From: Xiphophorus maculatus
Taxonomy: Eukaryota > Chordata > Actinopteri > Cyprinodontiformes > Poeciliidae
Direction of reading: 5' to 3'
Length of the DNA: 64,000 nt
Assembly (NCBI RefSeq): GCF_002775205.1
Contig: NC_036461.1
Span: 19,812,015 to 19,876,014, forward strand
The position numbers and the translations under genes were made by a program. This document shows, piece by piece, positions 1-13,035 of this stretch. A model generated the notes under the pieces. That model saw nothing but the letters and a program-made list of their open reading frames with translations. It did no database searches and was not told the origin of the DNA. Position 1 is the stretch's first letter, and each line of letters opens with the position of its first letter.

Positions 1-1514
1 GGGTGGTGCAAACAGGTGAGGCTTTGTTTGACGGAGTCTCTGAGGTAGATCTATATCAGGAATCCTGTCCCGCTCTGCCCTGCACTCTCTCTGACGGAGA
101 TCAGTTTACGGCCTGGAGACTTGCTGTCGCCTCTCTGCCGGTTGACGGACAGACAGCGAGAAGAAGAAAGGTGCAGAGAAGAGGAAATGAAAAAGACAAA
201 AATAGTAGCATCACAGTCATGAAAGTAAGAAAATAACAGCATTTCAGGTTAGACCAGACAAAATTGCTGTAAAAGGACTGGGAAGATCCATTAGGAGGTG
301 ATTGTCATTTTTTGTTATCATTTGGTGTTTCTCAAAGGATCTTTTGCAAATCTTTGCAGTTTTGTAATGCTACATACCACATAAAAGCTGAAATTCCCAG
401 TATTTGGTTTTGTACTTAATATTAATTGTTTAACATATGTATCTGTCTGACTAACACATAAAAAATTAGCAGTGTTTAAGTGTAAGCATTTCAACCTTTA
501 AAAGGTCGCACCAGCATACAGCTGTATCAATTATCAAGTTGATTCAAAGAGGTTCTTCATGGATTTCTTCTCTTCAGCAGCCAAACATGGAGCATCAATA
601 GTAACAGATATCAACCTTCCAGCCAGGAACGACTTCTTCTACTTCAGCACAGAAGAAGCTGTGAAAAGAAAAGAAAACTCAGAGCTGAGATTAGTTTGGC
701 AACATCTTTTGTTATTTACAGTTACACTTAGGCAGCAGCCCAATGCAGCAGGAGGGAGAGACAGGATCTCTTCCAGTTTCCCAACAAGCTGCACCAAGTT
801 GGTTTTTGCAACATTGTTTTTGAAACTATTTCAAGCTCTGCAAAATAATTTTTTTGAATCTCCATGTAAATTAAGAATGTTATTTTTAGCTCATTTAAAT
901 TTAAGGAACGCTTATGTGCACATAAATATGTACAGTATATACTGTATTAGTTGGTCAGAGTTTACTTCATATGTTGGCTGTTAGTCAATTTAATGTAAAA
1001 TATAGTATTTACAAAGACAACAAAAAAGGAACATATTATTCTAAAATGTAGGTTTTTTTTAAAAAACTGTTTGTCCATCTAACAGCTGTGAGAACTGAGG
1101 CATGACTATACCATAAATACATTGTAACCCAGTTTAACCTGTGGAAACTTTGTCAATCCTAATGTTGGCCAGTTTGGTCAAACAAGTTTCAGCTGTAAAA
1201 ACAGGAAGTTTGCAAGAGAAATGATTCGAACCACTGGGCTGGCTCTCCTGTACTGAACTCTGCCTTTCCATTGCAACTGTTTTCTGTTGCACTGAAGCTT
1301 CTTTCCTTGCAGAAGTTTTTTATGCATCCAGATCAGATACTTAGTCTGATCTAGTTTCCACAGTTGGAGCAGCTACTCCACTCATCGATCCTCTCAGATG
1401 TTTGTTCTACACACTCATACTGTCGTGCTTTAACCCCGTATGACTACAGTATGAAATTTTTATAAAATAGTTTTTTTTTACATATCTGTTGAGCTCCTCT
1501 GCCTTCTCCTTGCA

Positions 1515-1930
1515 CTAACTAAAACAGAAAGGAGGCGGGCCTTAGCGCTGTCAATCACTCTATGTGTGGTGCTGTTGATTTGCCCTTGCTTTCTCTGCAG
1601 CTAACAAAGTCTGTTGTGAATGCTACGTTTGTCAGCATAGCTACCGATAACAGCAGATAAATGTGTTTTTTTTCTGAAACTGCCATTAGCACATTGAGCA
1701 GCGAGTACATGAGCTTGATTGGCAGCACTAAGACCCTCCTCCTTGCTCTGATTGGTTGTTTTTGTTCGGGAGTGTTGCATTTCTCCAGACGGCAATAGTA
1801 GCTCAGAGAGGAGGTGGAGATTGATCTGTTCACAGATTATCTGCCTGACTGCAAACTGTCACAACGTGGAAATAATTTTAACAAATATGTTAAAGAAAAA
1901 AATTTTAAAACATATTTATAAAAGTTTCAG
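1515..1930 (+). repeat. Dispersed fold-back repeat, family A, copy 1
   Basis: About 415 bp sharing ordered blocks with copies near 18,830 and 52,815: a left arm with GGAGGCGGGCCTTAGCGCTG then TCAATCA, a right arm with TAAGACCCTCCTCCT followed by CTGATTGGTTGTTT, then an AT-rich tail ending in TTATAAAAGTT. The two arms are approximate reverse complements, so the unit can fold back on itself. This architecture suggests a non-autonomous DNA transposon. No transposase is present and the exact ends are not defined. Superfamily unknown. Confidence 0.55.
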
Positions 1931-4258
1931 GGGTAAAGAACAACCCACATGGAGGCCTTAGTTGTCAACACGGGTCTCACAGGTTCAGAGGAGGGATGTT
2001 GAGAATGGACAGAGGGAAAGAGAATGAGAGGAGGAGCGGCGAAGTTGAAGCAAACAAAAGAAAAGGAAAAGACTATATTTGTTGAAGTTTAAGTTCAGAG
2101 TTTATGTCTTTATATAACTATTGTAGAGTACACAGCTGGACTTAGTGAAGCTGTATCATGTTTAAAACAGCCTGGTGAAACTGTTGTACAGCTACACTAG
2201 AGTGAGATGCTGCTGCATCAGTTCAGCTGACCAAAATCATAATACTCCTCTGGCAATGTGGGATAAGTTGAGCTCTGAGTAATTCCTTACAGAGGAAAAA
2301 AAACTCTTTATTTATGTAATTATTTATTGATCAATGTTTATGCATTTTTTTAAAACTAAAGTAATCCTTTGATTTAAACTTACAGAATCCAAATACATGC
2401 GCAGAAATTGATCATTTCTACAATCATTGTTATGATCCGCCTGCTTCCTGTGTTTCCCGTCATGATTTAAACAGCTTCTCTGCTCACAATCCCTCCTTTA
2501 CCTGCAGTGAAGAGCTGACTATTCGAGCCAAAATATTTGCCACCGACCCATCACTCCCTCTGATGAGCCCACTGTTCTCACCTGTGCCTGGCTGCTGATT
2601 GCTGACTCACTCTGGGCCCAAGCGGTCACTCATCATCATGTCTCTTTTGCAGAGTCTGACCCAAAAGCCACGCCCAGGAAGCATCCATATTTCTGATCAC
2701 ACATTTGTACTTTGTTACTTCTAAACAGTAGCTCCAGCACAACTGGTCATTCTACCAAATAATAAAGTAAATATATGAGAGTTTCATAATGTAGAGGACG
2801 TAAAAAATAAAATAACATTTTAAAAATTGCATTTCTCTGTCATTTAGGAACTCTAGTTCTATCTCACCAGTTTAATCTTGTTTACTGCTACTGAGGGGAA
2901 AAAACATATTTTGTTAAATGAAATGTAATTAAATATCTGGTATTGACTGTATAGTTCCAATCAGTTTCTACATGTGAAGCTCGTTGTTACAAACATTACG
3001 TTAAATCTGATTTGTGGCCCTTTTTGGTTTCCTGAGTTTCCATCTTTTTTGGGGTTCTTATCAATTTAGAGTTCACTACATTGTTACTGTATTAAATAAC
3101 CTTACTCATTGTTATAACAATACCATTGTGTGTTGGCAGGAAAAAGGTTCCAATTAACAAAAAAAAAATCTGCCATCTAGAGATACATGTTTGTATTCTG
3201 GACTCAACGGAAACTCATCCTGTATTTTTGCTTGTCTTTAGGTTTGAATAATTGATTTTTATGACTGTTTTATATTCAGTAAAACATTGTAGGTGTTTTA
3301 TTGCTTTAGAATTTATTGACCTGGGCATAAAGAATGACAAAATAAATTACCTGTTGAGTTGACTGCCAATTTAAAGCAGCAGAATCTTGTTCCATTTAAA
3401 TCACTTAGCAGTCATGCAAACATATTGGCTTCATTCAGGTTGTGAAACTCAAATCCACTCTGAATAGGGCTTGTATGAATAAATGAGAGCTGTATGAACA
3501 CTCTTTTTACTGCACATGGATGATGGTTAAGTCAATTTTGACAGGCAATTAGAAAAAAAGGCCCACAGAAATATGTTTCAGACAAAGGCAGTTGAAAGCT
3601 TAATGGTTGGTAAACCCAGGCTTCCTGTAGGCTGCAGCGAGGTGGGTGGTTCACAGTGTTGAAACACAATTGTCTGCAGTCAGCGACAGACCACGAGTTG
3701 GAGTCAGAATTGGACATGCCAGCAGTGCAAGATAAAAACCCAGACAACAGGACTACACTCAGGGAGGGTGCTGGATTTATCGCTTAACAGAACTGCTGTC
3801 TTTTTATAGAAATGTTAATTATCAGTACTGGTTATGGTCCTGGTAATTGGTAGCATTTTCTTTTAAATCTTTTGCATGAATTAGCGCTTGCAGAGCATAA
3901 CGATATTATTTTGTGAATTCTATGTAAGATCGATTCCACAGTTCTTGAAGTAAAAGGCCAGGTGTGTTTTCCTCCTCAACGATTATACAAATTTCAGTCA
4001 AACAGCAGAACATGAAAGCTGTAACAATTCCAATGCCAGACTTTTTTTAACCAAAATACAAATATTAAAATTGGTGCTATGTATGTAATGTAAGAAATGT
4101 TTGGAGAAAGGAGGCAAATATTGTATATTACAAAAACCTGCCTGACAAAGATTGAAAATATTCCAACTCATGTTAAATGTTGTAAATCATTTATAAAATA
4201 AAATATCACAACGCGTTTTTCAATTTGGTTTTTTTGTTGTTTTTTTTAGAATTCTTAA

Positions 4259-4420
4259 TTTAAAGCTATAAGTAACTTTTTTTTTTTTAATGTGTCAGTG
4301 TTTGACTGACACAATCAGCAGATGCCCAGTTCCACCAGGTGTTTGCTAACTGCTGCTGCCACTAGTCTGAAGGAGCAGAGTGGAGGGAGGACGGGGGTAA
4401 TGGGCAGTGATTGGTGAGAG
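4259..4420 (-). repeat. Possible partial, inverted copy of family A
   Basis: The stretch starting TTTAAAGCTATAAGTAACTT resembles the reverse complement of the tail of family A (which ends TTACATGCAGCAGCTTTAA in the copy near 52,815). Similarity fades after about 40 bases, so this is a weak assignment. Confidence 0.25.
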
Positions 4421-5333
4421 TAAATGTTTAGACTCAAATCTAAATGAAAGAATCAGAGCAACACTCCAGGCATGTTTTTGATGAGGGAAAAACGTTACAG
4501 CATGATATAAAACTCAAAAAATTAATTTTACATAATTACACAATACCCACCATTAACAGACAAAACCAAAGTAACGCAGAAGTTTAAAATATTTTTATTG
4601 GTTTTCGGTCTTCAAGTCTGCTTCCAGCTTCTGATGAATGTGATTCTTTTGCTCTGACATGTTTGACAATTGATTCTGATCCAGAACATGTTTGTGTGTT
4701 GTTTTTTTATGTCAGTTTGTTTTTATGCCAGGCTGAGAGCTTACAGCAGTGGAAACAACTTATGGAAGAATTAGTGCTAAGTTATCGCCAACCCCACTTA
4801 ACACTGAAACTGGTGTGGTGGGGAACCTCTCTGGATAGACTGAAGGCCTTTTAGTCAGGATTTTATTGTGGGTGTAGTTTTGCTTCCCTACTGCAAATGG
4901 ATCAAACTGGACTCTGGCAATTGCATTTTAAAAAGGGATTATTGTAAAATATGTTGACTGAATAGAGCTGGTTCTGAATTCAATCTGTTTATCATGTAAA
5001 AATATTTATTTTGTCCTTTGGTGCTCTGTAAATAATCTGATTAAGATAGAAGGGTGGACAATAGTTCATAGTTTTGTTAGGCTCATTATAGACTTATTTT
5101 GAAAAACTTTAAATCGTTCAATTTACACACGTTGCAGCTTTTTTCTCATCACTGAGTAAAGAAATGTGAAGCAGTAGGTTATTGGGAGGGTAAAAGTTGT
5201 CTTGTGTATCTGCCAACATTTAGCTGATGCCAACAGATCAATAATTGTTCCTGTCTGGCCATGCAGACGCTCCTTCTGGAAACCCAAGTCTTCCATCACA
5301 ACATATTGAGGGCAATAAACTGCCACCAGTCAT

Positions 5334-5370
5334 CCCTCCTCCTCCTCTTCCTCTTCCTCTTCCTCTTCCA
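5334..5370 (+). repeat. Pyrimidine-rich CCT/TTCCTC microsatellite
   Basis: A run of CTCCT and TTCCTC units on the plus strand gives a strand-asymmetric polypyrimidine tract of about 37 bases. It creates an apparent glycine/arginine-rich open frame on the minus strand that should not be taken as a gene. Confidence 0.8.
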
Positions 5371-6779
5371 CTGAGAGGCAGAGGGAGAACAGAGAACAGA
5401 CAAAGCCTGGCAGGAAGCTGAGGCTTCTTGTCAGAACAAAAGAGTTTTAGTTGGGAATGATCAGACACGATAACTGTTATCAGAAACTTCTTTCACATAT
5501 TTCTGTCCAAGGAAAACATGGAAAGTGCAAAATCTGCAGGAGATACGAGATTGGACCGGATAAAACTGGTGCAAAATTATTTTCTCTGAATTTGCCTTAT
5601 GATTATTTGGGATAGCTGAAAAAAAATATTTGTATGGATGATTCAACATGTGTGTTTCTAACTGTAAAGCCATATATGCCCTGTGGTACAAATAAACACA
5701 ACCACACTACCTGTGGATCATTAATGGATTTCTAACAGAGGCTAGCTCCATGTTCAGTTTTACAGTGTAGATGCGGTGCAGTAATCCCCCGCCATCACTG
5801 TACTTTAAAGTTTTTTACAGTTACACCTTTCTCTAGGAGACTCTGCATTTTATGATGAAAATATCATCATTGGTCACTTACTAATTTACTGACAGCTTTG
5901 CAAACTCCTCACAAGCATATCCCATTCGCCCTGCTTAGCGCCACCTACAGGTCCGGGGGAGTAAAATTAGGATTCTTCTTTGAGTTCCTGTGTGGTTGAA
6001 AACATTCCTGGTTATAGTCCCAAGTGGATGTGGGTGTTTTTAAAACCGAACACCCATTTTAGACAGAAATGTTCCAGTGTGGACTGGGTGTACAGTGTCA
6101 GTCTGTATTCACTGGGCTTCATCTGTCTGTCAGAAAAAAATGATGGAAAAACTATTGAGTCAAACTGGAGTGAAGAAGTGGAGCAAGGACCAATCAAGAT
6201 TACCTGAAAACTCATTTCTTTACCTTCTACATCCAGTTTGTTTGTTCTTCTCTAAACTAAGCAAGAGTAAAAATACAGGTTACCTGGTAGCATGAAGAGA
6301 AGAGAGAAAACTATACACACACACATACACTCTTGGAGGAAATCTAGAGTTCCCATTTAGATCACTATTCATGGTGAGATTGAGTGGTCACAGAAGTTAA
6401 CCAGCCTGCAGTCAGGGGACAAAATCCCACTTCATTTTTTAGTGGGGGAGTAAATGGGAACATTTCAGTAAATTATTCTGAAGGAAATGTTCTGTTCCTT
6501 TTTTCTGATCCTTTGAAACTTACCTTATATGTTTGTGCCGTCAGCAAATTAAATGATGTTATTCTTTAATATCATTTAACTCCTTCTAGCTTATAAGTTA
6601 TGGAGCACTTATAACAGGAGCTTCTAATTTATATATCCAGGAACTAGAACAAACTTTGAATCCAGAGAAACTCCTATAAGTTTATAAATCACAAACTACT
6701 TATTCTTAAACATGGGGTTATACTTTTTTTTTCTTTTTTCTTCTTTTGCTCTTTCCTTTGGTTTGTTGTTTTGTTGTAT

Positions 6780-6862
6780 TTCCTTCTAATTCATGTAAAG
6801 CACTTTGAATTGCCTTGTTACTGAAAATGTGCTATATAAATAAAATGACCTTACCTTATTAA
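6780..6862 (+). mobile_element. Tail fragment of a teleost interspersed repeat (non-LTR-like)
   Basis: The sequence runs from AAAGCACTTTGAATTGCCTT to GTGCTATATAAATAAAAT and ends in a CTTACCTTA-type repeat. This is the familiar 3' tail of a widespread fish interspersed element, probably a non-LTR retrotransposon. Only the tail is recognisable here. Assignment is from memory of the motif, not a search. Confidence 0.45.
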
Positions 6863-7544
6863 ATGTAATAACAGTAGTCGGAGCATTGTTCTGTATTAAC
6901 CCAGTCTTCCTGTATGCAGGGTTTTCTACATTCAAGCAGTAAATTAAAAAATAGCATTAGGATGAAGGAGGAAACAAATATCTTTATGATTACATCTAGC
7001 AGATTGTTATATTAACACCAGGCTCTAGTTTCCACTGCAGTCCATCAAAGTGGCTTTACAAGAAGATGAAGCTCAAAGTTCCAAAACTAAAAGGACTTAC
7101 CTTCGAGAATAATCCAGCATCAAACCACTTTTATGAAATACATGAATCAAAATAAATCTCCTCGTTGCAGTGTCAGCAAACAAAAATTCAATAAAATATT
7201 ACAACTATGCCACAAAAAATGGCAACTTTGTGGGATGAGAAGCGTAGGAGGGTCAGGATATTTCAATAATCAAGAAATGCATCTTTGTGGAAGATAAAGA
7301 TAAAGATTTCTCCCAGCCCCATTCAGACCACTGTTTCAGCACACAGGACCAATCAGGATAAGTTTAGCTTAAAATGTATGAGCTTTTAAATGTTTTTTTT
7401 TTTTCTTGATTTTGAAATGAGTGAAAATCTTGAAGCTCATGTAAATTCATCAAATTCTGTGCACTTTAACATGGCAATTTAGGGCAAGGTACTTAAGTGT
7501 GTGTATGTGTGTTCATGACTGTGTGTGTGGGGGGCCGGGTAGTA

Positions 7545-7625
7545 CAGTTGAGGACAGAATTATTCACAGCCCAGGCAGATTTAGAGTTACAATTATTTTC
7601 ATGTAAGTTTTGTTTCTGATCAGAA
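7545..7625. mobile_element. Possible end of a Tc1-like element
   Basis: The phrase ACAGTTGAGGACAGAATTAT followed by TCACAGCCC resembles a terminal motif common to one group of fish Tc1/mariner elements. No opposite end or coding piece is visible nearby, so this may be a solo end or a chance match. Confidence 0.3.
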
Positions 7626-8984
7626 AGAAACGGGCGTCTCTCTCAAACGATGATGAAGAGCGAGAACCTTCACCTGCTTCCATGTGTTACACAGAGCTGC
7701 GACTTTCTTTTCTTGTCAACTTTTAGAAAATCACTGCTGATGTTCACAATTGCAGTAATAAAAGTTGATTTTCAGAGACGCTAGAACACCTTTACTGATA
7801 ATCCAGTGATTCTGCGCTGGTTTAAGGGATGAAGGAATGTTGCTGTGTGAAGATTTTCTTAGTGAAAACTTCAGTGAACGATTTCCCAACTAAATGTTTA
7901 AAACATCTAATAATGTTTCCATAAAAACCTTTAAAATGATCAATTCGGAAAGCTATACTAGCTCTCAAGAAAAAAATCTGAGTGTATCAAAAAAGGTTCT
8001 ATAAATTAAGTGTGTTGGCATTTTTATTCATGTGAAAATGTTGTGTGTATTCCAGTGTAAAGCATGTATTGTCTAAAATAAGCCCTGCTTTGTTAAAGTC
8101 ACACAAACATAGTTAAAGACACCAGGTCGGCCATGCTTATCTATTGAGTTGTGAAACGGGAAGAGAGGCCGGTGAGGCAGATGAAGACAAAACACACACT
8201 GAGTCTGAGGTAAAGCTGCTGCTGCTGCGCGCTGACAGATTTATACGGCACCTCATTATATTTTCAGTTTCTTTCTGGGCCGTATTACCCAGCCGGTTTG
8301 CTGCTGATCCTCAGTTGACTTTTCTGTTTGAATGGAAGCACTTGACACTAATCTCTTGTTAAAGCCTTTATCACAAGGGCTTTAGCTGTTTAAACCTGAC
8401 CAGCACCAAACATACCAAACCACACTGTGGCCTTTTGCCTCCATGTTTCTCCCTCACTATGTTTGTCTTTTATTGCTGTATTAATTTTCTCAGCTTAAGA
8501 AGTTTAGTTAAGTAAAAAATATACATATAATATCTAAAAAAAAAAAAAGAAAAAGAGAGACAGTGTAATATATATATATTGCTTTTTACGTTTTGCAGTA
8601 TTAATTCTGACTTTTATTCATAAAATTATAACAATAAGTAAGGTTGTTACGGAACAAATAGAGTTTCTAAGAAAGAAATTCTAACTGAAAGTATAAGTTC
8701 ATCTTATACTAACACATATTACTACTGCAGCACAGCTTGAATCCCAAATATAAAGACACACAATGTGTCTGAATAACAAAACAACAGCAGAAGAAAATCA
8801 GGGGAAATGTGAAATACTGCACTATAGAATAAATATAGGCAAAGCAGCTGAAAATGGAGGGAACCTGAATGCCTGCGAATGGTAAACATACAACTAGATA
8901 AACATATTTGTCTGAATAAATCTGACAAAATGCTGTCTGTTTGCTAAATATAAGAAAAATTACAGACTTTTTTTTTTTTAATTA

Positions 8985-9130
8985 CTCAAAGTCAGATGTT
9001 TGCATACACTAGGATTGCAGTCCTAAAAGGAAACGCCTCAGACACAACGATTCCTCATGTGACATGGAGAAAAGCTAAGAAATCAGCCACCATGTCAGGT
9101 AGAAGTTTCACATCCCCAAGCAGCTCTGCA
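8985..9130 (+). mobile_element. Decayed Tc1/mariner fragment
   Basis: The phrases AAGTCAGATGTTTGCATACA and GAAAAGCTAAGAAATCAGCC occur in the order seen at the left end of fish Tc1-like transposons (terminal motif, then the start of the transposase region). The copy is short and heavily mutated. A related tail-like motif with AATTGAATTGAG lies at about 9,500. Confidence 0.5.
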
Positions 9131-9434
9131 CCATGAGCTGATGTTCTGCCATCATAAGCAGAACTTCAGTTCTTCTGACTTCAACAGAGGAACTGTTTCA
9201 GAACAAAATCAAACAATTTAGTCAAGTTCATGACTTAATGAAATCAGCCAAGAATCCTTAGACAGAAAACATTTTTACTAATTTAAGAAATAAATTGAAC
9301 TTGACTGCACTGTTTAAAACCTAGAATCAAATTAGGATGTATGAAGTTGATGTTGAGTCTTTTATGACACTAATTTACAAAATACTGGATGTTTTTTTAA
9401 TACTGGATGATTTTTGTACAAAAAAATCAATGTA

Positions 9435-9520
9435 CAAAATAATTTTTGTGCATTGCCTTGCACTGACTTCAGCTGTAAATTGGCACTAAATAAAAAACAA
9501 TTGAATTGAGTTGAAGATGC
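9435..9520 (+). mobile_element. Tail fragment of an interspersed repeat
   Basis: The sequence GGCACTAAATAAAAAACAAT followed by TGAATTGAGTTGAA resembles the 3' tails of abundant fish retroelements ending in ATTGAA repeats. The 5' part is not identifiable. Confidence 0.35.
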
Positions 9521-11278
9521 TCACTGAAACTAAGAAGAAAGCATCATTATCTCTGAGAGAGCTAAGAGCTGGACTGATGTGAGGTGGAAAAGAAGAAGTC
9601 AATATTCCAAAAGCAAAATAAAAAATGACAGCGTCAAGCTGTGGGGGGAGAGGTTTGATGGAGAGGAGCTGGTGCAAATACATGACAGAAAGAGGAAATG
9701 ACATCATGGAGGACAGCAGGGTCAATGTTTTTGGAAAATCTGTCACAAAGAGAAGATGTGAAGACAGTACTTAAAAGTTCATTATTTTATAATCAGCTCT
9801 CAGATCCTCTCTGGAGGTTATGAGACGTGTCATTGGATATGTTAGAGTCTTCTGTGTTTTCCTTTTTTGATTTTATTTAAACTCTTTATTTGCAGTATTT
9901 TATACAGCAAAGCAGAACAAGAGAGCAGAAAGCCTGGAGAAAGAAACCAGTTCAAGTACAGGCTATGCAGATCAGTTACAGGTAAAGTGGAGGTTATCAT
10001 GCAGAGGAAAGTCAGCATTTCTACAGGCTGGTCTAAAATTTCATATTTTTCAATTATAGTTTGAGTTTTTATTGATTTTTTATATCAATTTCTTTTTTTT
10101 CAGGTTGTCAGTACAGTTGTAAAATTATTTCAGATCAGTTTGAAGCAACTGATTTGGACTGTTTGTGAGAGATCTGAGATATTATGTAAGGATCCACCTA
10201 AACACATCCTTCTATGAACCAGCAGGTTAAATGTTTCATTCCCCTTTGAATCTTTTATAAAACAGTCATCTAAATGTTGTATATTTAGGTTTTTTCAGAG
10301 TATTAGTCGAAGTTCCTTCAAGAAACCTGATCAGGGGAATTTTGTTGCATACAATATTTATGCAAAACATTTTAAATCACATTTCTAAACCTGATTTTCT
10401 GGCAGATTATTCTTTCTCAAACCCTGACACTTTTATTTCTCATGTTTACAGCTACTTTCCTGGCTTATGTGCAGAATTATTTTTGATGTTAATTAAACAT
10501 TTTAGTGCCAAAGGCCTCAGTCTCATTATGTAAGGCTGTTTGTGTGTGGCCTTAAATTATGAATGCATATAAACTCATAATTTAGTATTGTTGTCGTATT
10601 GTTGAGTGGAAACTGTCAGAGAAAAAAAACAATAAGCTGCTTGTGTTTCTGAGACAAACTTAAACTTAAATCAAATTTTTCCTGGAAAAGTTTTGTAGAA
10701 ATAAACAGAAAACAAATTTAGTTGTTACCTGATGTCAATTTTATTTTTTGAAATTCCTCTTTTTCTTTCTATACAGAGTTTAAAAGTGCAGTTCTCTTCC
10801 TGTTTGTGATTACACGAGTTCTTCAAGAGGTTCTTAAAACAACACACCACTAGATAAGAAGCTAAAACCGAATGAATTTATGTTGCAGATCAGTTCATCC
10901 CAAGATGAAAATCCGTCTGTATGAATACAAGTCAAAGGTCAGTGTGTCCAGATTTGATACATAAAGGGAACTTTTTCTTTTTATGGCTCATGACTCAGTC
11001 TTCATTAAATCCTGGATCAGTTATAAAAAGGTGGCTGGAGGAATAGAAGCAGGTGCTGAATGTGTGTGACCTCTGTTGGCACTGCATGAGAAGCTGCAGC
11101 CACACTGGGAAGGAAAGGAGAAAAGCTTCTGGATTAATACCACGCCTGGTTGCAGTGAGGCATGTGACCTGTCACTGCAATGAGCCCATAAACAGTAAAA
11201 ACAATAAACCTCTCTCTAAATGCAGAGCAAACATACGTATATACATATGTGTGCTAGTCACTCAGAATGAAACATATG

Positions 11279-11280
<2 letters not shown>

Positions 11281-11314
<34 letters not shown>
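11281..11314 (+). repeat. (AG)n microsatellite
   Basis: About 15 uninterrupted GA dinucleotides, 40 bases upstream of the large GGAT tetranucleotide tract. Confidence 0.95.
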
Positions 11315-11317
<3 letters not shown>

Positions 11318-11354
11318 TTTGTTCTGTGTATCCTGTGACGTTTCTAAGTTAAAG

Positions 11355-11476
11355 AGGATGGATGGATGGATGGATGGATGGATGGATGGATGGATGGATG
11401 GATGGATGGATGGATGGATGGATGGATGGATGGATGGATGGATGGATGGATGGATGGATGGATGGATGGATGGATG
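11355..11476 (+). repeat. (GGAT)n tetranucleotide array
   Basis: About 30 perfect GGAT/ATGG units over 122 bases. No interruptions are visible, which suggests recent expansion or active length change. A shorter imperfect relative lies at 28,798-28,835 near the foxg1 stop codon. Confidence 0.97.
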
Positions 11477-12775
11477 AACTGAAAATTAATTAAAATGATT
11501 TCATTGAAAAGTAAGTTTGCGCCGCCTTATGAAAAACTTCCGTGTTCTTGGAACTGGTCTGTGCCTGAAGAGCCAGAAGGTTTTTTTGTTGTGCCTGAGA
11601 ATGACAGATTGAATTCAAACTCTGCAACCAAATTTAGCTCTTTAGACATTCTTGGCAAAACAAAAATAAAACAGGTACGCAGAGACGGCGGAGCTGTGTG
11701 GAAGTGGAATGATCTCTAATAAGACGGAAAGCTGTGAAAGGATGGAATGGTGCTGTGAGGAGATAACAAGGAAGTGCCTGCCATTTATTCATCCCTGTTG
11801 ATGCTCCATTGACAAAGAGCAGCAGAGCGCGCTGAGATCAACAGGCTTTTTAAAACAACTAAACCAGTGATCACACAAGGTTTGAGCAAATATTATGTCT
11901 TGTAATTGGAAGGAATGGAGCACGGAGGGGGAGGGGGAGCCAGAGCCAGGGAGGGGAGGAAGGAAGGAGCGACGGTGGGGGTAAATTGAAACGACAACAC
12001 TTTGCACTTTGACAATCGGATTTGGAGAGTTTGTTTAACCTGACAGGCCTTTGAGCCGACTGCTTTTGCACACTCATTAAAACAATTATTCACAACCTGT
12101 CAAGTGTTTTCTTTTTACGTCACACAAACAAGTAACCAGCACCCCTCACTTCCTCCTCCCTCCTCCTCCTCCCCACCCAGCAAATCACCATGAACACCAA
12201 GTCTGATCTTAACTCTTGGTTCATATTATAACTCAATTTCCTGGCTGCCAAAAATAGAACTCCTGGTTTTTTCTGCAGGGTCAAACAGTCATAGATATAA
12301 AATCACACCTATCTGCTTTATGATTAAAAACCATCAGATGGACGTACAGTGTATGATCAGGTACTCCAAAGATTTTAATCTAAGGCACAACGTTGGTTCT
12401 GCCATGTCATTATTTACTAGGCTAAAATAAAATCGTTAAACTCTTTTTCTGAAAAATCCATTAAAACTCTGAAAAGCCAATACATGCACGTGAAACTCTG
12501 AAATCTAGAGATGCTTTCATTTTCCCATTTCCCCAGAAGAGTTCCAGTAATACTTCAGTGTTGAATTAGTACAGTCACAAGGTCCAGGAGGGAGTGCTGG
12601 TTGCTCCCTGGTTTTAACAATGTCCTCCATCATTGCAGTGTCAGCCAGGAGCTCTGCTGAGCTCCTGTATTCAGGTGGAGTGGCAGCTGGACACAGAAAA
12701 TATTTAGATGTGTAGATGAGACCAAAACCTGCAAAATACTAGGGTAATGATTAAAAGCAATCCTTCCCTAATGTG

Positions 12776-12870
12776 ACATTTGGTGGCAGCATCATGCTGT
12801 GGGGATGCTTGTCTTTGGCAGAGACAGAAGCTGGTCAGAGGAGGAGGAGGAGGGATGGAGTGAGCCCTGT
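12776..12870 (+). pseudogene. Tc1/mariner transposase fragment
   Basis: In one plus-strand frame the sequence from about 12,778 reads TFGGSIMLWGCLSLAE, close to the conserved GGGSIMLWGC block in the catalytic domain of Tc1-like transposases. It continues as TEAGQ and is then lost. No start codon, DNA-binding domain or complete DDE set is present, so this is a dead fragment. Confidence 0.7.
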
Positions 12871-12977
12871 TAGGTACAACAGCCTCTTGGTCTATTTAGC
12901 AGTTCCCACAACATTGGGACTCAAGAAAGAAGGGCATTACTTTGGTATATAATATGTGCAAAAAGCTATGAATGTTT

Positions 12978-13035
12978 GGCTTTCAATTCAATTCAGAAAT
13001 ACTTTACTGGTCCCAAAGGGACCATAATTGTTTTT
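12978..13035 (-). mobile_element. Short interspersed-repeat tail
   Basis: TTCAATTCAATTCAGAAATA followed by CTTTACTGGTCCCAAAGGGA is a motif common in fish interspersed elements, here apparently reversed (ATTGAATTGAA tail on the minus strand). Identification is by motif memory only. Confidence 0.35.

Noticed and set aside
559-984. 141-codon plus-strand open frame
   Set aside because: Low-information amino acid content, no domain and no promoter; likely chance.
11355-11476. CRISPR-like array of short direct repeats
   Set aside because: It is an uninterrupted tetranucleotide microsatellite with no spacers, in a vertebrate genome.
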